DNA of 42,514 nt. Source: Acidobacteriota bacterium (GTDB lineage: Bacteria; Acidobacteriota; Blastocatellia; Pyrinomonadales; Pyrinomonadaceae). The position numbers and the translations under genes are program-made. Each line of letters starts with the position of its first letter. Within the stretch, counting starts at the first letter, position 1. Under the pieces are notes generated by a model. That model worked only from the letters and a program-made list of their open reading frames with translations, had not been told where the DNA came from and did no database searches. This document shows positions 10,442 to 20,215 of this stretch, piece by piece. Where the stretch lies: NCBI GenBank assembly GCA_029557535.1, contig JAKQII010000309.1, positions 1 to 42,514 of the forward strand. The letters are read 5' to 3'.

Positions 10442-10527
10442 AAAGTAAAAAGGCAAAAAGCGAGTCGAATCGACCTTAGTTTGTTCTCAATGCGATCCTG
10501 CAGCTCGTCTTTTTGCCTTTTTACTTT
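10442..10527. repeat. 19-bp perfect inverted repeat in the hsp20-clpB spacer
   Basis: AAAGTAAAAAGGCAAAAAG (10442-10460) is the exact reverse complement of 10509-10527, and the match extends a few more bases inward (cgag/ctcg). The loop is about 40-48 bases. A further partial copy (gcctttttta) follows on the hsp20 side. In RNA it gives a long stem of A/U-rich and GGC pairs, which could separate hsp20 from clpB expression. Confidence 0.75.
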
Positions 10528-10544
10528 CGCCTTTTTTACTTGGT

Positions 10545-11018
10545 TCAGGCTTTCGCCTTGATAGTTTTCGGCGCCTCGCCGACCTTGATCTCGATCCGGT
10601 GCGGCTTAGCCTCTTCGCGTTTCGCAAGCGTCAAACGAAGTACGCCGTTATCGAACAAAGCGTTCACATTTTCGCTCGAAACGGTCGGCGGAAGCGTGAA
10701 CGAGCGGGTGAAACTGCCGTATGCGCGTTCGACACGATGAAAGTTGTCATCCTCGTCCTTCTTTTCGAACCGGCGTTCCCCGTGGATCGTCAAGACGTTG
10801 TTTTCGATCGAGACGTTGACATCTTCAGGCTTCAGTCCCGGAAGTTCGGCTTCAAGAACAAGCTGATCCTTGTTCTCGAAGATATCCACATTCGGCGACC
10901 ATACGCCGCGAGCGATTTCACGGTCTTCAGGCCGTGAGTAGTTGGTCAGGAAAAGTCTGTTCATTTCGTCCTGCAAGCTCCTAAGTTCCCGAAAAGGATC
11001 ATATTTGATGATGCTCAT
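10545..11018 (-). CDS. Small heat-shock protein, Hsp20/alpha-crystallin family
   Basis: This 157-residue ATP-independent holdase has a short N-terminal arm (MSIIKYDPFRELRSLQDEMNRLF), an alpha-crystallin domain (about residues 43-140, beginning WSPNVDIFENKDQLVLEAELPG) and the family motif FTRSFTLPPTVSSENVNA followed by NGVLRLTLAKREEAKP. The C-terminal tail ends EAPKTIKAKA. Two ATGs, at 11024 and 11018, are possible; the second is preferred because GGAGG is nine bases before it and only three before the first. A near-consensus promoter and a palindrome lie upstream. It heads the clpB-grpE-clp block. Confidence 0.93.
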   Translation of the reverse strand: MSIIKYDPFRELRSLQDEMNRLFLTNYSRPEDREIARGVWSPNVDIFENKDQLVLEAELPGLKPEDVNVSIENNVLTIHGERRFEKKDEDDNFHRVERAYGSFTRSFTLPPTVSSENVNALFDNGVLRLTLAKREEAKPHRIEIKVGEAPKTIKAKA

Positions 11019-11042
11019 AATCATTTTCCTCCTAGTTACTTT

Positions 11043-11065
11043 GGCTGTATCAATCTTGATTAGCC
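11043..11065 (-). promoter_or_regulatory. Palindrome in the hsp20 leader, candidate operator or RNA hairpin
   Basis: Plus-strand GGCT, gt, ATCAA, tc, TTGAT, t, AGCC forms an interrupted 23-bp palindrome just downstream of the predicted transcription start. It could be a repressor site or, in RNA, a short hairpin upstream of the ribosome-binding site. It matches neither the CIRCE element of HrcA nor the HAIR motif of HspR. Confidence 0.5.
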
Positions 11066-11072
11066 TAAAAGC

Positions 11073-11101
11073 ATAATAAAATGTGAGCGGAAGACTGTCA
11101 A
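11073..11101 (-). promoter_or_regulatory. Sigma-70-type promoter of hsp20
   Basis: On the minus strand TTGACA (11101-11096) and TATTAT (11078-11073) are separated by exactly 17 bases. That is six of six matches at -35 and five of six at -10. The expected start is near 11066, which gives a leader of about 48 bases that ends in GGAGG. A housekeeping promoter with an operator-like palindrome suggests repression rather than a heat-shock sigma factor. Confidence 0.75.
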
Positions 11102-11351
11102 GTATTATTGCGGAAAATTTCTCCGTGTTTTGGGTTCAGTTTCCACATGACACTCAAAGCGGTTGTCGGTTATATTCACGTAGCATCTATTTAACAGTCT
11201 CGAATTTAGGGACAATCCAACTGCAGTTTTTCGCGCATGAGGGGACACGGTGTCCGGCGTGGGAGGCGTGATTGAAGATCGAGCGACTTCTTTCGAGACC
11301 CGAACCCCCCCGGGACCGGATCAGAATCCAAACGCGCGGTACTGTCAAGAA

Positions 11352-12431
11352 ATGAAAATTCTTCGTGAAATCTTGTCGCCGCTGATCGCGGTCATCGCGG
11401 CATTCATCGTCGGCGGACTGATCATCCTGGCGATCAAGGACAATCCGTTCGAAACTTATCGGATCCTGCTGGCGAACTCGTTCGGCTCGGTGAAGGACAT
11501 CGGCTGGACGCTCTTTTTGGCGACGCCGCTGATCTTCACCGGGCTCGCGGTCGCGGTCGCGTTCCGTTGCGGTCTGTTCAACATCGGTGCCGAAGGACAG
11601 CTTTACGTGGCATCATTCGCGACCGCCTGGGTCGGAATCAAGTTCGGCGGCGTGGTGCTCACGATCTTCGGAAAACAGGAAGATTGGTCGTGGACAAGTC
11701 TTCCGGCGATCATCCTCGTGCCGCTCTGCGTGCTGACGGCCGTTGTTGCCGGAGGACTTTGGGGCGCGATTCCCGGGTATCTGCGGGCTCGATTCGGCTC
11801 GAGCGAGGTGATCAACACGATCATGCTCAACTTCATTGCGATCGCGATGGTCAGCTATTTCACGCAATATCATTACAAGATCCCCGGCGATCCGATCCTT
11901 CAGACGGCGCCGATCGGTGAGGCTGCGTATATCCCGCAATTCCGCGAGTATTTTTCTTTCATTCCGCCCGATGTCCCGCTGAACGTCGCTTTTCTGCTCG
12001 CAATCCTGATGTGCGTTCTCGTTTACATCTTCTTATGGAAAACGAAATGGGGATACGAACTCCGTGCCGTGGGCCAGAACAGTTCGGCGGCCGAATACGG
12101 CGGGATCTCGCCGCAACGGCAGATGATCATCGCGATGACGATCTCGGGGGCGCTCGCGGGCATGGTCGCGGTCAACGAGGTCCTCGGTTTTCGCCACAAT
12201 TACTATGACGGTTTTTCGGCGGAACTCGGATTTCTCGGGATCGCCGTCGCGCTGCTCGGCCGGAACCATCCTCTCGGCGTCTTCGTCGCCGCGCTCTTCT
12301 TTGCCGTTCTGATGCGCGGCGAGATCTTTGTCGACGCTTTCACACGATATGTTTCGAAGGACATTGGACTGATCCTTCAGGCGGTCGTAATTCTGTTCGT
12401 CGCGAGTTTGCAGAAGTACTCGAAGAAATAG
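11352..12431 (+). CDS. ABC transporter permease, nucleoside/BMP-type (NupP/YufP-like)
   Basis: This 359-residue inner-membrane protein belongs to the branched-chain/ribose-type permease family used by BmpA-dependent nucleoside transporters (NupP/YufP in Bacillus). About nine hydrophobic segments are visible, starting with LSPLIAVIAAFIVGGLIILAI. Family signatures include AVAFRCGLFNIGAEGQLYV, ARFGSSEVINTIMLNFIAI and AVGQNSSAAEYGGIS with GFLGIAVALLGRNHPLG. ATG 11352 starts directly at MKILREILSP; an in-frame start upstream would add an unlikely polar leader. The second permease follows after two bases and nucleoside salvage enzymes follow that, which supports nucleosides as the substrate. The ATPase and binding protein usually found upstream are absent. 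Confidence 0.87.
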   Translation: MKILREILSPLIAVIAAFIVGGLIILAIKDNPFETYRILLANSFGSVKDIGWTLFLATPLIFTGLAVAVAFRCGLFNIGAEGQLYVASFATAWVGIKFGGVVLTIFGKQEDWSWTSLPAIILVPLCVLTAVVAGGLWGAIPGYLRARFGSSEVINTIMLNFIAIAMVSYFTQYHYKIPGDPILQTAPIGEAAYIPQFREYFSFIPPDVPLNVAFLLAILMCVLVYIFLWKTKWGYELRAVGQNSSAAEYGGISPQRQMIIAMTISGALAGMVAVNEVLGFRHNYYDGFSAELGFLGIAVALLGRNHPLGVFVAALFFAVLMRGEIFVDAFTRYVSKDIGLILQAVVILFVASLQKYSKK

Positions 12432-12433
12432 TT

Positions 12434-13351
12434 ATGTCCGATTTCTTAAGTTTCGCGCTTGTCTCTTCGCTGATCTTTTCGTCGATCCGTTTCGCGACGC
12501 CGCTGATATTCGCGGCGCTGGGCGGGATGTTCTCCGAACGGTCGGGCGTGATCAATATCGCGCTTGAAGGACTGATGCTTGCGGGCGCGTTCACGGCCGC
12601 GGTGGCGACCTACGAGCTCAGCAACCCCTATCTCGGGCTTATCTGCGGGGTCGGGGCCGGAGCGGTGATGGCGGCGGTCTACGCGGTTTCGGTGATCAAA
12701 TTTGAGGCCGACCAGGTGGTCGCCGGCTTTGCGATCAACTTCCTGATGATGGGCTTGCCGCAAATGATCAGCGGCGCGGTCTACGATTCGTCCGGTTCGA
12801 CTCCACAGATCGACAAGGCGTTTCTCCTTCCGCAGTTTTTCAATCAGATCTCGATCTCGTCGATCTTTGCTCTGGCATTGGTGCCGCTGTGCTGGTACGT
12901 GCTTTACAAAACACCTTTCGGATTGCGACTGAGAGCGACCGGCGAAAATCCGTCGGCGGCTGATGCGGCCGGCGTCAAGGTTCCGAATTTGCGCTACGCG
13001 GCCGTGATAATTTCGGGCGCGCTGGCGGCCGCCGGCGGAGCGTATCTTTCGATCGGGCAGAGTTCGCTGTTTACGCGAGGCATGACGGCCGGCCGCGGAT
13101 TCATCGCGCTCGCGGCGCTTATCCTGGCCAAGTGGCGTCCGGTTCCGGTTCTGCTGGCGTGCCTGTTCTTCGGATTTACGGAGGCGCTGACGATCCCGCT
13201 TGCCGGCATCCGACTCGAATCCGGCGAGACGATCCCGGTGCAATTCGTTCAGATCATCCCGTACGTTTTGACGATCATCGTATTGGCAGGATTCATCGGC
13301 CTGTCGCGTGCCCCGAAAGCGCTTGGAATTCCGTACAGCAAGGAAAAATAA
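12434..13351 (+). CDS. ABC transporter permease, nucleoside/BMP-type (NupQ/YufQ-like)
   Basis: The second permease of the pair (305 residues, eight or so membrane segments) would form the channel heterodimer with the upstream protein. Recognisable family sequence includes FSERSGVINIALEGLMLAGAF near residues 32-52, VVAGFAINFLMMGLPQMI and GLRLRATGENPSAADAAGV near 160-178, followed by ALAAAGGAYLSIGQSSLFTRGM. It starts two bases after the first permease, so the two are translationally linked. The presence of both permeases with PNP, uridine kinase and cytidine deaminase indicates uptake of purine and pyrimidine nucleosides. Confidence 0.87.
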   Translation: MSDFLSFALVSSLIFSSIRFATPLIFAALGGMFSERSGVINIALEGLMLAGAFTAAVATYELSNPYLGLICGVGAGAVMAAVYAVSVIKFEADQVVAGFAINFLMMGLPQMISGAVYDSSGSTPQIDKAFLLPQFFNQISISSIFALALVPLCWYVLYKTPFGLRLRATGENPSAADAAGVKVPNLRYAAVIISGALAAAGGAYLSIGQSSLFTRGMTAGRGFIALAALILAKWRPVPVLLACLFFGFTEALTIPLAGIRLESGETIPVQFVQIIPYVLTIIVLAGFIGLSRAPKALGIPYSKEK

Positions 13352-13367
13352 GATTGGTATCGATTCA

Positions 13368-13820
13368 ATGAACTCAGTTCGAATAACGAGAACTTTCGAT
13401 CTCATAAAGTACGGGCTATTTCTTGGCCTGAACCTTCCGCTGGTTTTGGTTCCGATCACGGTGTTCCTTTTGATTTCGAAGAGTGATCTTCTCGATTTGA
13501 TCCCGATCCTGACCATTTCCGTTGTGATCGTGTTCCTGCAGTATCCGTTGCTTCTCGTCTTTCGCGGCTGGATTCTCAAAACGATCGTGTTTTACCTGAG
13601 CATGGTGACCTTTCTGGGTTGCTACGGATTGGTTGTAAGTTGGAATTTCGCGGCCGGCGGATATGGAGCCGGAACCTGGAACGCTCGATTTTCGGGTGTA
13701 CTGGTGATTGTGTTGTTCGGCCATCTCTTCGGCGGCATTTTCCTTCCGGTGATCGTGCTCATCAACTGGCTCGCACGCAAATTGACGTTCGTTTACGAGA
13801 ACGTCGGCGAAATGCCTTGA
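13368..13820 (+). CDS. Small membrane protein of unknown function
   Basis: This 150-residue protein is mostly hydrophobic, with four likely membrane segments (about residues 13-35, 42-60, 67-88, 105-130). I recognise no family. A short cytoplasmic start (MNSVRITRTFDLIKYG) and a polar C terminus (ARKLTFVYENVGEMP) frame the helices. ATG 13368 was chosen because it lies just after the permease stop at 13351 and gives a typical membrane-protein opening. It sits within the nucleoside operon, between the permeases and PNP, so an accessory role in transport is possible but unsupported by sequence. Confidence 0.6.
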   Translation: MNSVRITRTFDLIKYGLFLGLNLPLVLVPITVFLLISKSDLLDLIPILTISVVIVFLQYPLLLVFRGWILKTIVFYLSMVTFLGCYGLVVSWNFAAGGYGAGTWNARFSGVLVIVLFGHLFGGIFLPVIVLINWLARKLTFVYENVGEMP

Positions 13821-13872
13821 CCGCGCCGAAAGAGGTATTCCTTTTTTCGAATAAGTTGATTGAATCCTCGTT

Positions 13873-14715
13873 ATGACTTACGAAAACGCGATTGAAGCGG
13901 CCGATTACATCCGGTCGCGGTTCAACAGACAGATCGAAACCGCGGTCGTTCTCGGGAGCGGGCTCGGCGCATTTGGCGACGAACTCGGGAACGCCGTCCG
14001 GATTCCTTACGAGTCCATTCCGCATTTTGCGCGATCGACCGTCGAGGGCCACGCCGGCCAGCTTGTCCTCGGCGAGATCGGTGGCGTGAAGGTCGCCGTC
14101 CAGCAGGGGCGCTTCCATTATTATGAGGGGTACGAAATGCCGCAGGTCGTCTTTCCGATACGGGTCTTCGGGCTGCTTGGCGCGAAGAACGTTATCCTGA
14201 CGAACGCCGCCGGCAGCCTGCGAACGAGTTTCAAGCCCGGAAGCCTCGTGCTGATCCGCGACCATATCAACATGATGGGGGTCAATGCCCTGCGCGGACC
14301 GAACGACGACCGTTTCGGACCTCGGTTTCCGGACATGACCGCGGTGTACGACCGCAGCCTGCAGTCGATCGCGTATGAAGAAGCGAACAATATCGCGGCT
14401 GAACGGGGGATCGCGAAATTCCTGTATCGCGGAGTTTACTGCGCGCTTTCCGGCCCGACCTACGAAACACCGTCCGAGATCAAGGTATTCAGGATGCTCG
14501 GGGCCGATCTGGTCGGCATGTCGACCGTCCCCGAAGCAGTGGCCGCGCGCCATTTTGGAATGCGCGTTCTTGGGATCTCGTGCGTCACCAATCTCGGAGC
14601 CGGACTTTCGGGCGGGATCATCCACCACGAAGAGGTCATGGAAACCGGCGCCCGTGTGGCCGAGATCTTCAAGGATCTTTTGCGGCGAACGATCAGGCGG
14701 ATTTCCGAAAGTTGA
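13873..14715 (+). CDS. punA: Purine-nucleoside phosphorylase (trimeric, PNP/MTAP class)
   Basis: This 280-residue enzyme cleaves purine (deoxy)nucleosides with phosphate to base and (deoxy)ribose-1-phosphate in the cytoplasm. Visible motifs of the trimeric class: VVLGSGLGAFGD (phosphate loop), ARSTVEGHAGQLVLGEI, QGRFHYYEGYEM, VILTNAAGSL and ALSGPTYETPSEI with VGMSTVPEAVAARH. The CVTNLGAGLS segment carries the Asn that contacts purine N7/O6 in the inosine/guanosine-preferring enzymes. The gene is part of the nucleoside uptake and salvage run, about 50 bases after the small membrane protein. The start MTYENAIEAADYI is the only ATG that fits. Symbol punA is used for the class; exact substrate range is inferred. 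Confidence 0.93.
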   Translation: MTYENAIEAADYIRSRFNRQIETAVVLGSGLGAFGDELGNAVRIPYESIPHFARSTVEGHAGQLVLGEIGGVKVAVQQGRFHYYEGYEMPQVVFPIRVFGLLGAKNVILTNAAGSLRTSFKPGSLVLIRDHINMMGVNALRGPNDDRFGPRFPDMTAVYDRSLQSIAYEEANNIAAERGIAKFLYRGVYCALSGPTYETPSEIKVFRMLGADLVGMSTVPEAVAARHFGMRVLGISCVTNLGAGLSGGIIHHEEVMETGARVAEIFKDLLRRTIRRISES

Positions 14716-14897
14716 TTTTAGATTTTCGATTTTGGATTTTGGATTGGTATCTTTAGTAGTCGCGAGTTCTGATTTGCCGGACTAAAAGATGTGGATGATT
14801 AAACAGTTGCAACCCGCGTGGGACAGCTTCGGGAGGATCGATTGTTGAGCAAAATGCACATTCGCAAATCGCAAATCGAGAATCGCAAATTCAAAAG
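14716..14897. repeat. AT-rich degenerate repeats between PNP and uridine kinase
   Basis: Directly after the PNP stop, 'tttagattttcgattttgga' and a following 'ttttggatt' form degenerate 8-9-bp units (14716-14745). Just before the uridine kinase start, 'cgcaaatcgcaaatcgagaa' and 'tcgcaaattc' (14860-14891) form the complementary style of unit. These belong to the same class of intergenic 'punctuation' repeats as those at 3355 and 6955. No gene is present. Confidence 0.5.
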
Positions 14898-15521
14898 ATG
14901 ATCATCGGTATTTGTGGGGGAACAGGATCGGGCAAAACGACAATCGCGCGGCGGATCGTGGAAACGGTCGGCGCGGAGAACGTCGTGCTCGTCGAACAGG
15001 ATTCGTACTACCGGAACCTGTCGGACATGCCGCTCGACGAACGCCATCACGCCAATTTCGACCATCCGGATTCGATCGACAGCGACCTGCTCGTCAATCA
15101 CCTGAAACGTCTGCGAAACGGACAGACGATCGATATGCCGATCTACGATTTCGTGTCGCACACGCGCAAGGACGAGAGTTCGCGGATCGAACCGAAGCCT
15201 GTCGTGATCGTCGAAGGCATCCTCATCTTCGCTGAAACGGCGATCCTCGATCTGCTCGATGTCCGCGTTTTCGTCGATACGCCCGACGACATCCGTCTGA
15301 TCCGCCGTTTGCGGCGCGACGTGCAGGAACGCGGACGGTCGTTCGAGCGGACGTTGTGGCAGTACGAGCATACGATCCGGCCGATGCATTACGAGTTCGT
15401 CGAACCGAGCAAGCGGCATGCGGACATCATCGTTCCGGAGAGCGGCAATCCGGATATCACCACGAACTTCCTGTGCGGGCTCGTGCGCGAAAAACTTCAA
15501 AAGGAAAGAGAAACGGTTTGA
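14898..15521 (+). CDS. udk: Uridine kinase
   Basis: Uridine kinase phosphorylates uridine and cytidine to UMP and CMP (pyrimidine salvage). The 207-residue protein begins MIIGICGGTGSGKTTIA; the P-loop GGTGSGKT is residues 7-14. Other family motifs: EQDSYYRNLSDMP, NFDHPDSID (substrate-binding Asp/His), YDFVSHTRKDES, VVIVEGILIF (Walker B-like) and the lid RRLRRDVQERGRSFE. The length is typical (about 210). It overlaps the downstream cytidine deaminase start by four bases. Its product fits the neighbouring deaminase and transporter: imported cytidine can be deaminated to uridine and then phosphorylated. Confidence 0.95.
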   Translation: MIIGICGGTGSGKTTIARRIVETVGAENVVLVEQDSYYRNLSDMPLDERHHANFDHPDSIDSDLLVNHLKRLRNGQTIDMPIYDFVSHTRKDESSRIEPKPVVIVEGILIFAETAILDLLDVRVFVDTPDDIRLIRRLRRDVQERGRSFERTLWQYEHTIRPMHYEFVEPSKRHADIIVPESGNPDITTNFLCGLVREKLQKERETV

Positions 15522-15910
15522 ATCAAGAAGAACTGATCGGACGCGCGATCGAGGCGCGCTCAAAGGCCTACGCACCATATTCGAATTTCAAGGTCGGCGC
15601 GGCGGTGGTCGCGGAAAACGGCGAAGTTTTCATCGGCTGCAACGTCGAGTCGGCGAGTTACGGGTTGACTGTCTGCGCGGAACGCGTCGCGATCTGGAAA
15701 GCGGTCTCCGAGGGGGCGACGAGGTTCACCGAGATCGCGGTCGTCGCCGACACCGAAGAACTCACGCCGCCATGCGGAGTGTGCCGACAGATAATCTGGG
15801 AATTCTGCGGAGATATTCCCGTTACGCTTGCGAACCTGAAGGGCAGATCCGAAACTATCCAAATGCGGGAACTCTTACCGCGGGCATTCGATACGAAGTT
15901 TTTGAAATAG
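15518..15910 (+). CDS. cdd: Cytidine deaminase
   Basis: This 130-residue homotetramer-type enzyme deaminates cytidine and deoxycytidine. Zinc ligands are Cys53 (TVCAE), Cys86 and Cys89 (PPCGVC), and the proton shuttle is Glu55. The N-terminal AYAPYSNFKVGAAV and FIGCNVESASYGLT motifs are typical. The TTG at 15518 is preferred as start: it gives MNQEELIGRAIEARSKAYAPYS, the normal family length, and it overlaps the udk stop (TTGA), which implies coupled translation. An upstream in-frame start would read through udk. It is the last gene of the nucleoside operon. Confidence 0.94.
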   Translation: MNQEELIGRAIEARSKAYAPYSNFKVGAAVVAENGEVFIGCNVESASYGLTVCAERVAIWKAVSEGATRFTEIAVVADTEELTPPCGVCRQIIWEFCGDIPVTLANLKGRSETIQMRELLPRAFDTKFLK

Positions 15911-15970
15911 CGAAATTTCGGCGAGCCACCTTCGCAATCGCAAAAACCCGCTACACAGCGCATTCTCCGC

Positions 15971-15999
15971 TTTCCACCTCATCAATAATCTCCTATACT
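15971..15999 (+). promoter_or_regulatory. Possible katG promoter
   Basis: TATACT (15994-15999) is a good -10; TTTCCA 17 bases upstream (15971-15976) is a poor -35. The -10 abuts the 21-bp palindrome, so a bound regulator would block start-site opening. The leader to katG would be about 98 bases. Confidence 0.4.
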
Positions 16000-16019
16000 T
16001 AGAATTAGACTAAATCTAA
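15999..16019 (+). promoter_or_regulatory. 21-bp near-perfect palindrome upstream of katG, candidate peroxide or iron regulator operator
   Basis: The left arm TTAGAATTAG and right arm CTAAATCTAA flank a central A. The arms match as inverted repeats except for one symmetric pair (position 6 against 16). It overlaps the predicted -10 and start of katG. AT-rich palindromes with inverted TTAnAAT-like arms are typical of Fur/PerR-family sites, and katG is a common PerR/Fur/OxyR target. The regulator itself is not in the window, so its identity is inferred. Confidence 0.6.
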
Positions 16020-16082
16020 ATAAAGAACTGCGACAATGTGTGGGTCACAATGTCTGGTTATTTTGGCAGAGAATTGTTTTAA

Positions 16083-18275
<2,193 letters not shown>

Positions 18276-18285
18276 GAAGTTGCTG

Positions 18286-18362
18286 CCCGCGAAACACGCC
18301 AAGGACGCTAAAGAGCATCACGAAACGGCGCCGTCTTTCGCGTATTTCCCGTGATTCGCGGG
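18286..18362. repeat. Intergenic inverted repeat with GCCCGCGAA core
   Basis: CCCGCGAAACACG (18286-18298) pairs with CGTGATTCGCGGG (18350-18362), 12 of 13 positions. It lies between the convergent katG and sulP genes. The core word also appears at 35881-35898 in another intergenic palindrome. No T-run follows, so it is more likely a dispersed repeat than a terminator. Confidence 0.5.
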
Positions 18363-18422
18363 TATATCCTCTTTGCGCTCTTCGGTGGGGTCCGCCGGCC
18401 AGAGATTTGCGCAAAAGGATTT

Positions 18423-20078
18423 TCAAAGGAACTTCTTCGCCATCTCGATCGCCTCGAAGACGTCTTTCGCGAACCTTTCTTTACCGCACTCGGCGACGAA
18501 TCCGCTTTTCTTCATTAACGCGAAGACAGGCGCCGAAACGCCTGAAAAGATCAGCGTACAGCCCTTTGTTTCAAGATCCCGACGAAGTTCAGAAAGCGTG
18601 TGAAGACCGGTGGCGTCGAGCGATGACACATCTCGCATCCGCAGTATCAGGACTTTTGGGTCCGCCGCGATCCGGCGGATCGCTTCCTTGAAATGCTCAA
18701 CCGCGCCGAAAAAGAGCGATCCGTAGATCTCGAACGCCTCGACACCGTCCGGCATGATGACTTTGGACATGTCGCGCGCTTCGCCATCTTCGCGCTCGCG
18801 GAAATTGTCGGTGATCTGGCGAAGCTGCGTATTCGTCGACATTCGTTGCAGGAACAGAAATGCCGCGAGCAGGACGCCGACCTGGATCGCCGTCGTCAGT
18901 TCGACGAAAACGGTCAACAGGAAGGTGATCAGCAGGACCGCGACGTCGCTCCGCGGACCTTTCAGAAGCTGCCGAAACTCGCGCCATTCACTCATGTTGT
19001 AGGCGACGACGATCAGCACTGCCGCCAGCGTCGCGAGCGGGATCATCGACGCGTACGACCCGGCGAACAAGAGGATCAGCAGCAGCACGATGCTGTGCAC
19101 GATCGCCGCCACGGGCGTTCGGCCGCCGTTCTTGATGTTTGTCGCGGTCCGCGCGATCGCTCCGGTCGCGGGAAGTCCGCCGAACGCGACCGAGGCGATG
19201 TTTCCCGCACCCTGTGCGATGAGTTCCATGTTTGATCGATGCCTTGTGCCGAGCATCCCGTCCGCGACGACCGACGACAGCAGCGATTCGAGTCCTGCGA
19301 GCAGCGCGATCGTCACGGCCGGCGAGAACATCCTTTGCGCCAGTTCCCAGCTGATCTGCGGCAAGTGCGGCGCGGGAAGCGAGCTTGGTACCGATCCGAA
19401 ACGCGACTGGATAGTCTCGACCGGCAGTTGAAACACGCTCACGACGATCGTCGTCGCGACGATCGCGATCAGCATTCCAGGGATACGGTGCGTGACCTTC
19501 GGCCAAAGCGCGATGATCGCGAGCGAAGCGCCGCCGATCGCGATCGCGTAAGGATTGACCGATCCGATGTGCTTCACGATCTCGATCCATTTGGCGACGA
19601 AGTCCGCCGGAACCGTGTCCATCGCGAGCCCGAGAAAATCGCGTACCTGCGACGAGAAGATCAGCAAGGCGATCGCGGACGTAAATCCGACGGTGACGGG
19701 ATACGGAATGAACTTGAGAAGCGCACCCATCCGCGCGAGTCCCATGACGATCAGGATCAGCCCCGCGATGAACGTTGCGGTCACAAGGCCGTCGTAACCG
19801 TATTCCTTGATGATGCCGTAAATGATGACAATAAAAGCGCCGGTCGGTCCGCTGATCTGAGCGCGGCTGCCGCCGAGGACGGCGATCACGAATCCGGCGA
19901 TGATCGCCGTGTAGAGTCCTTGCTCGGGTTTCGCCCCGGACGCGATCGCCAGCGCGATCGACAGCGGGAGCGCCACGATCCCGACGGTGGTGCCGGCGAT
20001 CAGGTCCTTCGCGAATTGTTGCCGGGTGTAACCGGCGCCGAGCAGGGTGAAAAGCTTTGGCTTAAGTTCGGTATGCAT
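18423..20078 (-). CDS. SulP-family anion transporter with STAS domain
   Basis: This 551-residue inner-membrane protein belongs to the SulP (SLC26) family, which moves sulfate, bicarbonate or other anions, often with a proton or sodium. The membrane core has the family opening FAKDLIAGTTVGIVALPLSIALAIASG (first helices) and the signature ISGPTGAFIVIIYGII. A STAS domain occupies the last ~110 residues (VEAFEIYGSLFFGAVEHF, with VLILRMRDVSSLDATGLHTL). The ATG at 20078 (MHTELKPKLF) is preferred over a TTG 24 bases upstream. The substrate cannot be read from the sequence. It is convergent with katG and divergent from the amidohydrolase, so it is probably transcribed alone. Confidence 0.9.
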   Translation of the reverse strand: MHTELKPKLFTLLGAGYTRQQFAKDLIAGTTVGIVALPLSIALAIASGAKPEQGLYTAIIAGFVIAVLGGSRAQISGPTGAFIVIIYGIIKEYGYDGLVTATFIAGLILIVMGLARMGALLKFIPYPVTVGFTSAIALLIFSSQVRDFLGLAMDTVPADFVAKWIEIVKHIGSVNPYAIAIGGASLAIIALWPKVTHRIPGMLIAIVATTIVVSVFQLPVETIQSRFGSVPSSLPAPHLPQISWELAQRMFSPAVTIALLAGLESLLSSVVADGMLGTRHRSNMELIAQGAGNIASVAFGGLPATGAIARTATNIKNGGRTPVAAIVHSIVLLLILLFAGSYASMIPLATLAAVLIVVAYNMSEWREFRQLLKGPRSDVAVLLITFLLTVFVELTTAIQVGVLLAAFLFLQRMSTNTQLRQITDNFREREDGEARDMSKVIMPDGVEAFEIYGSLFFGAVEHFKEAIRRIAADPKVLILRMRDVSSLDATGLHTLSELRRDLETKGCTLIFSGVSAPVFALMKKSGFVAECGKERFAKDVFEAIEMAKKFL

Positions 20079-20215
20079 TTGCTGTCCCAATCGCGGGAAC
20101 AAATATCTTCGGGTCTTTTCCGTGCATTGGCAAGCATCGGCCGATCCAAACGACGGAGGAGGTTGGAAAATCCGCGTGAATTGCGTTTTCCGTATCTTAT
20201 GAAGTAAATTCAGAC

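Larger units (their letters stand above)
11019..11351. other. Divergent intergenic region between hsp20 and the nucleoside transport operon
   Basis: The left third (11043-11101) holds the hsp20 leader palindrome and promoter. The right part should hold the promoter of the permease operon. The best plus-strand candidate is TTGTCG near 11163 with TCTATT 17 bases later, which is weak. No small gene with a believable product was seen. Confidence 0.45.

Noticed and set aside
11019-11101. CIRCE or HAIR operator upstream of hsp20
   Set aside because: Neither TTAGCACTC-N9-GAGTGCTAA nor CTTGAGT-N7-ACTCAAG is present; the palindrome found is different.
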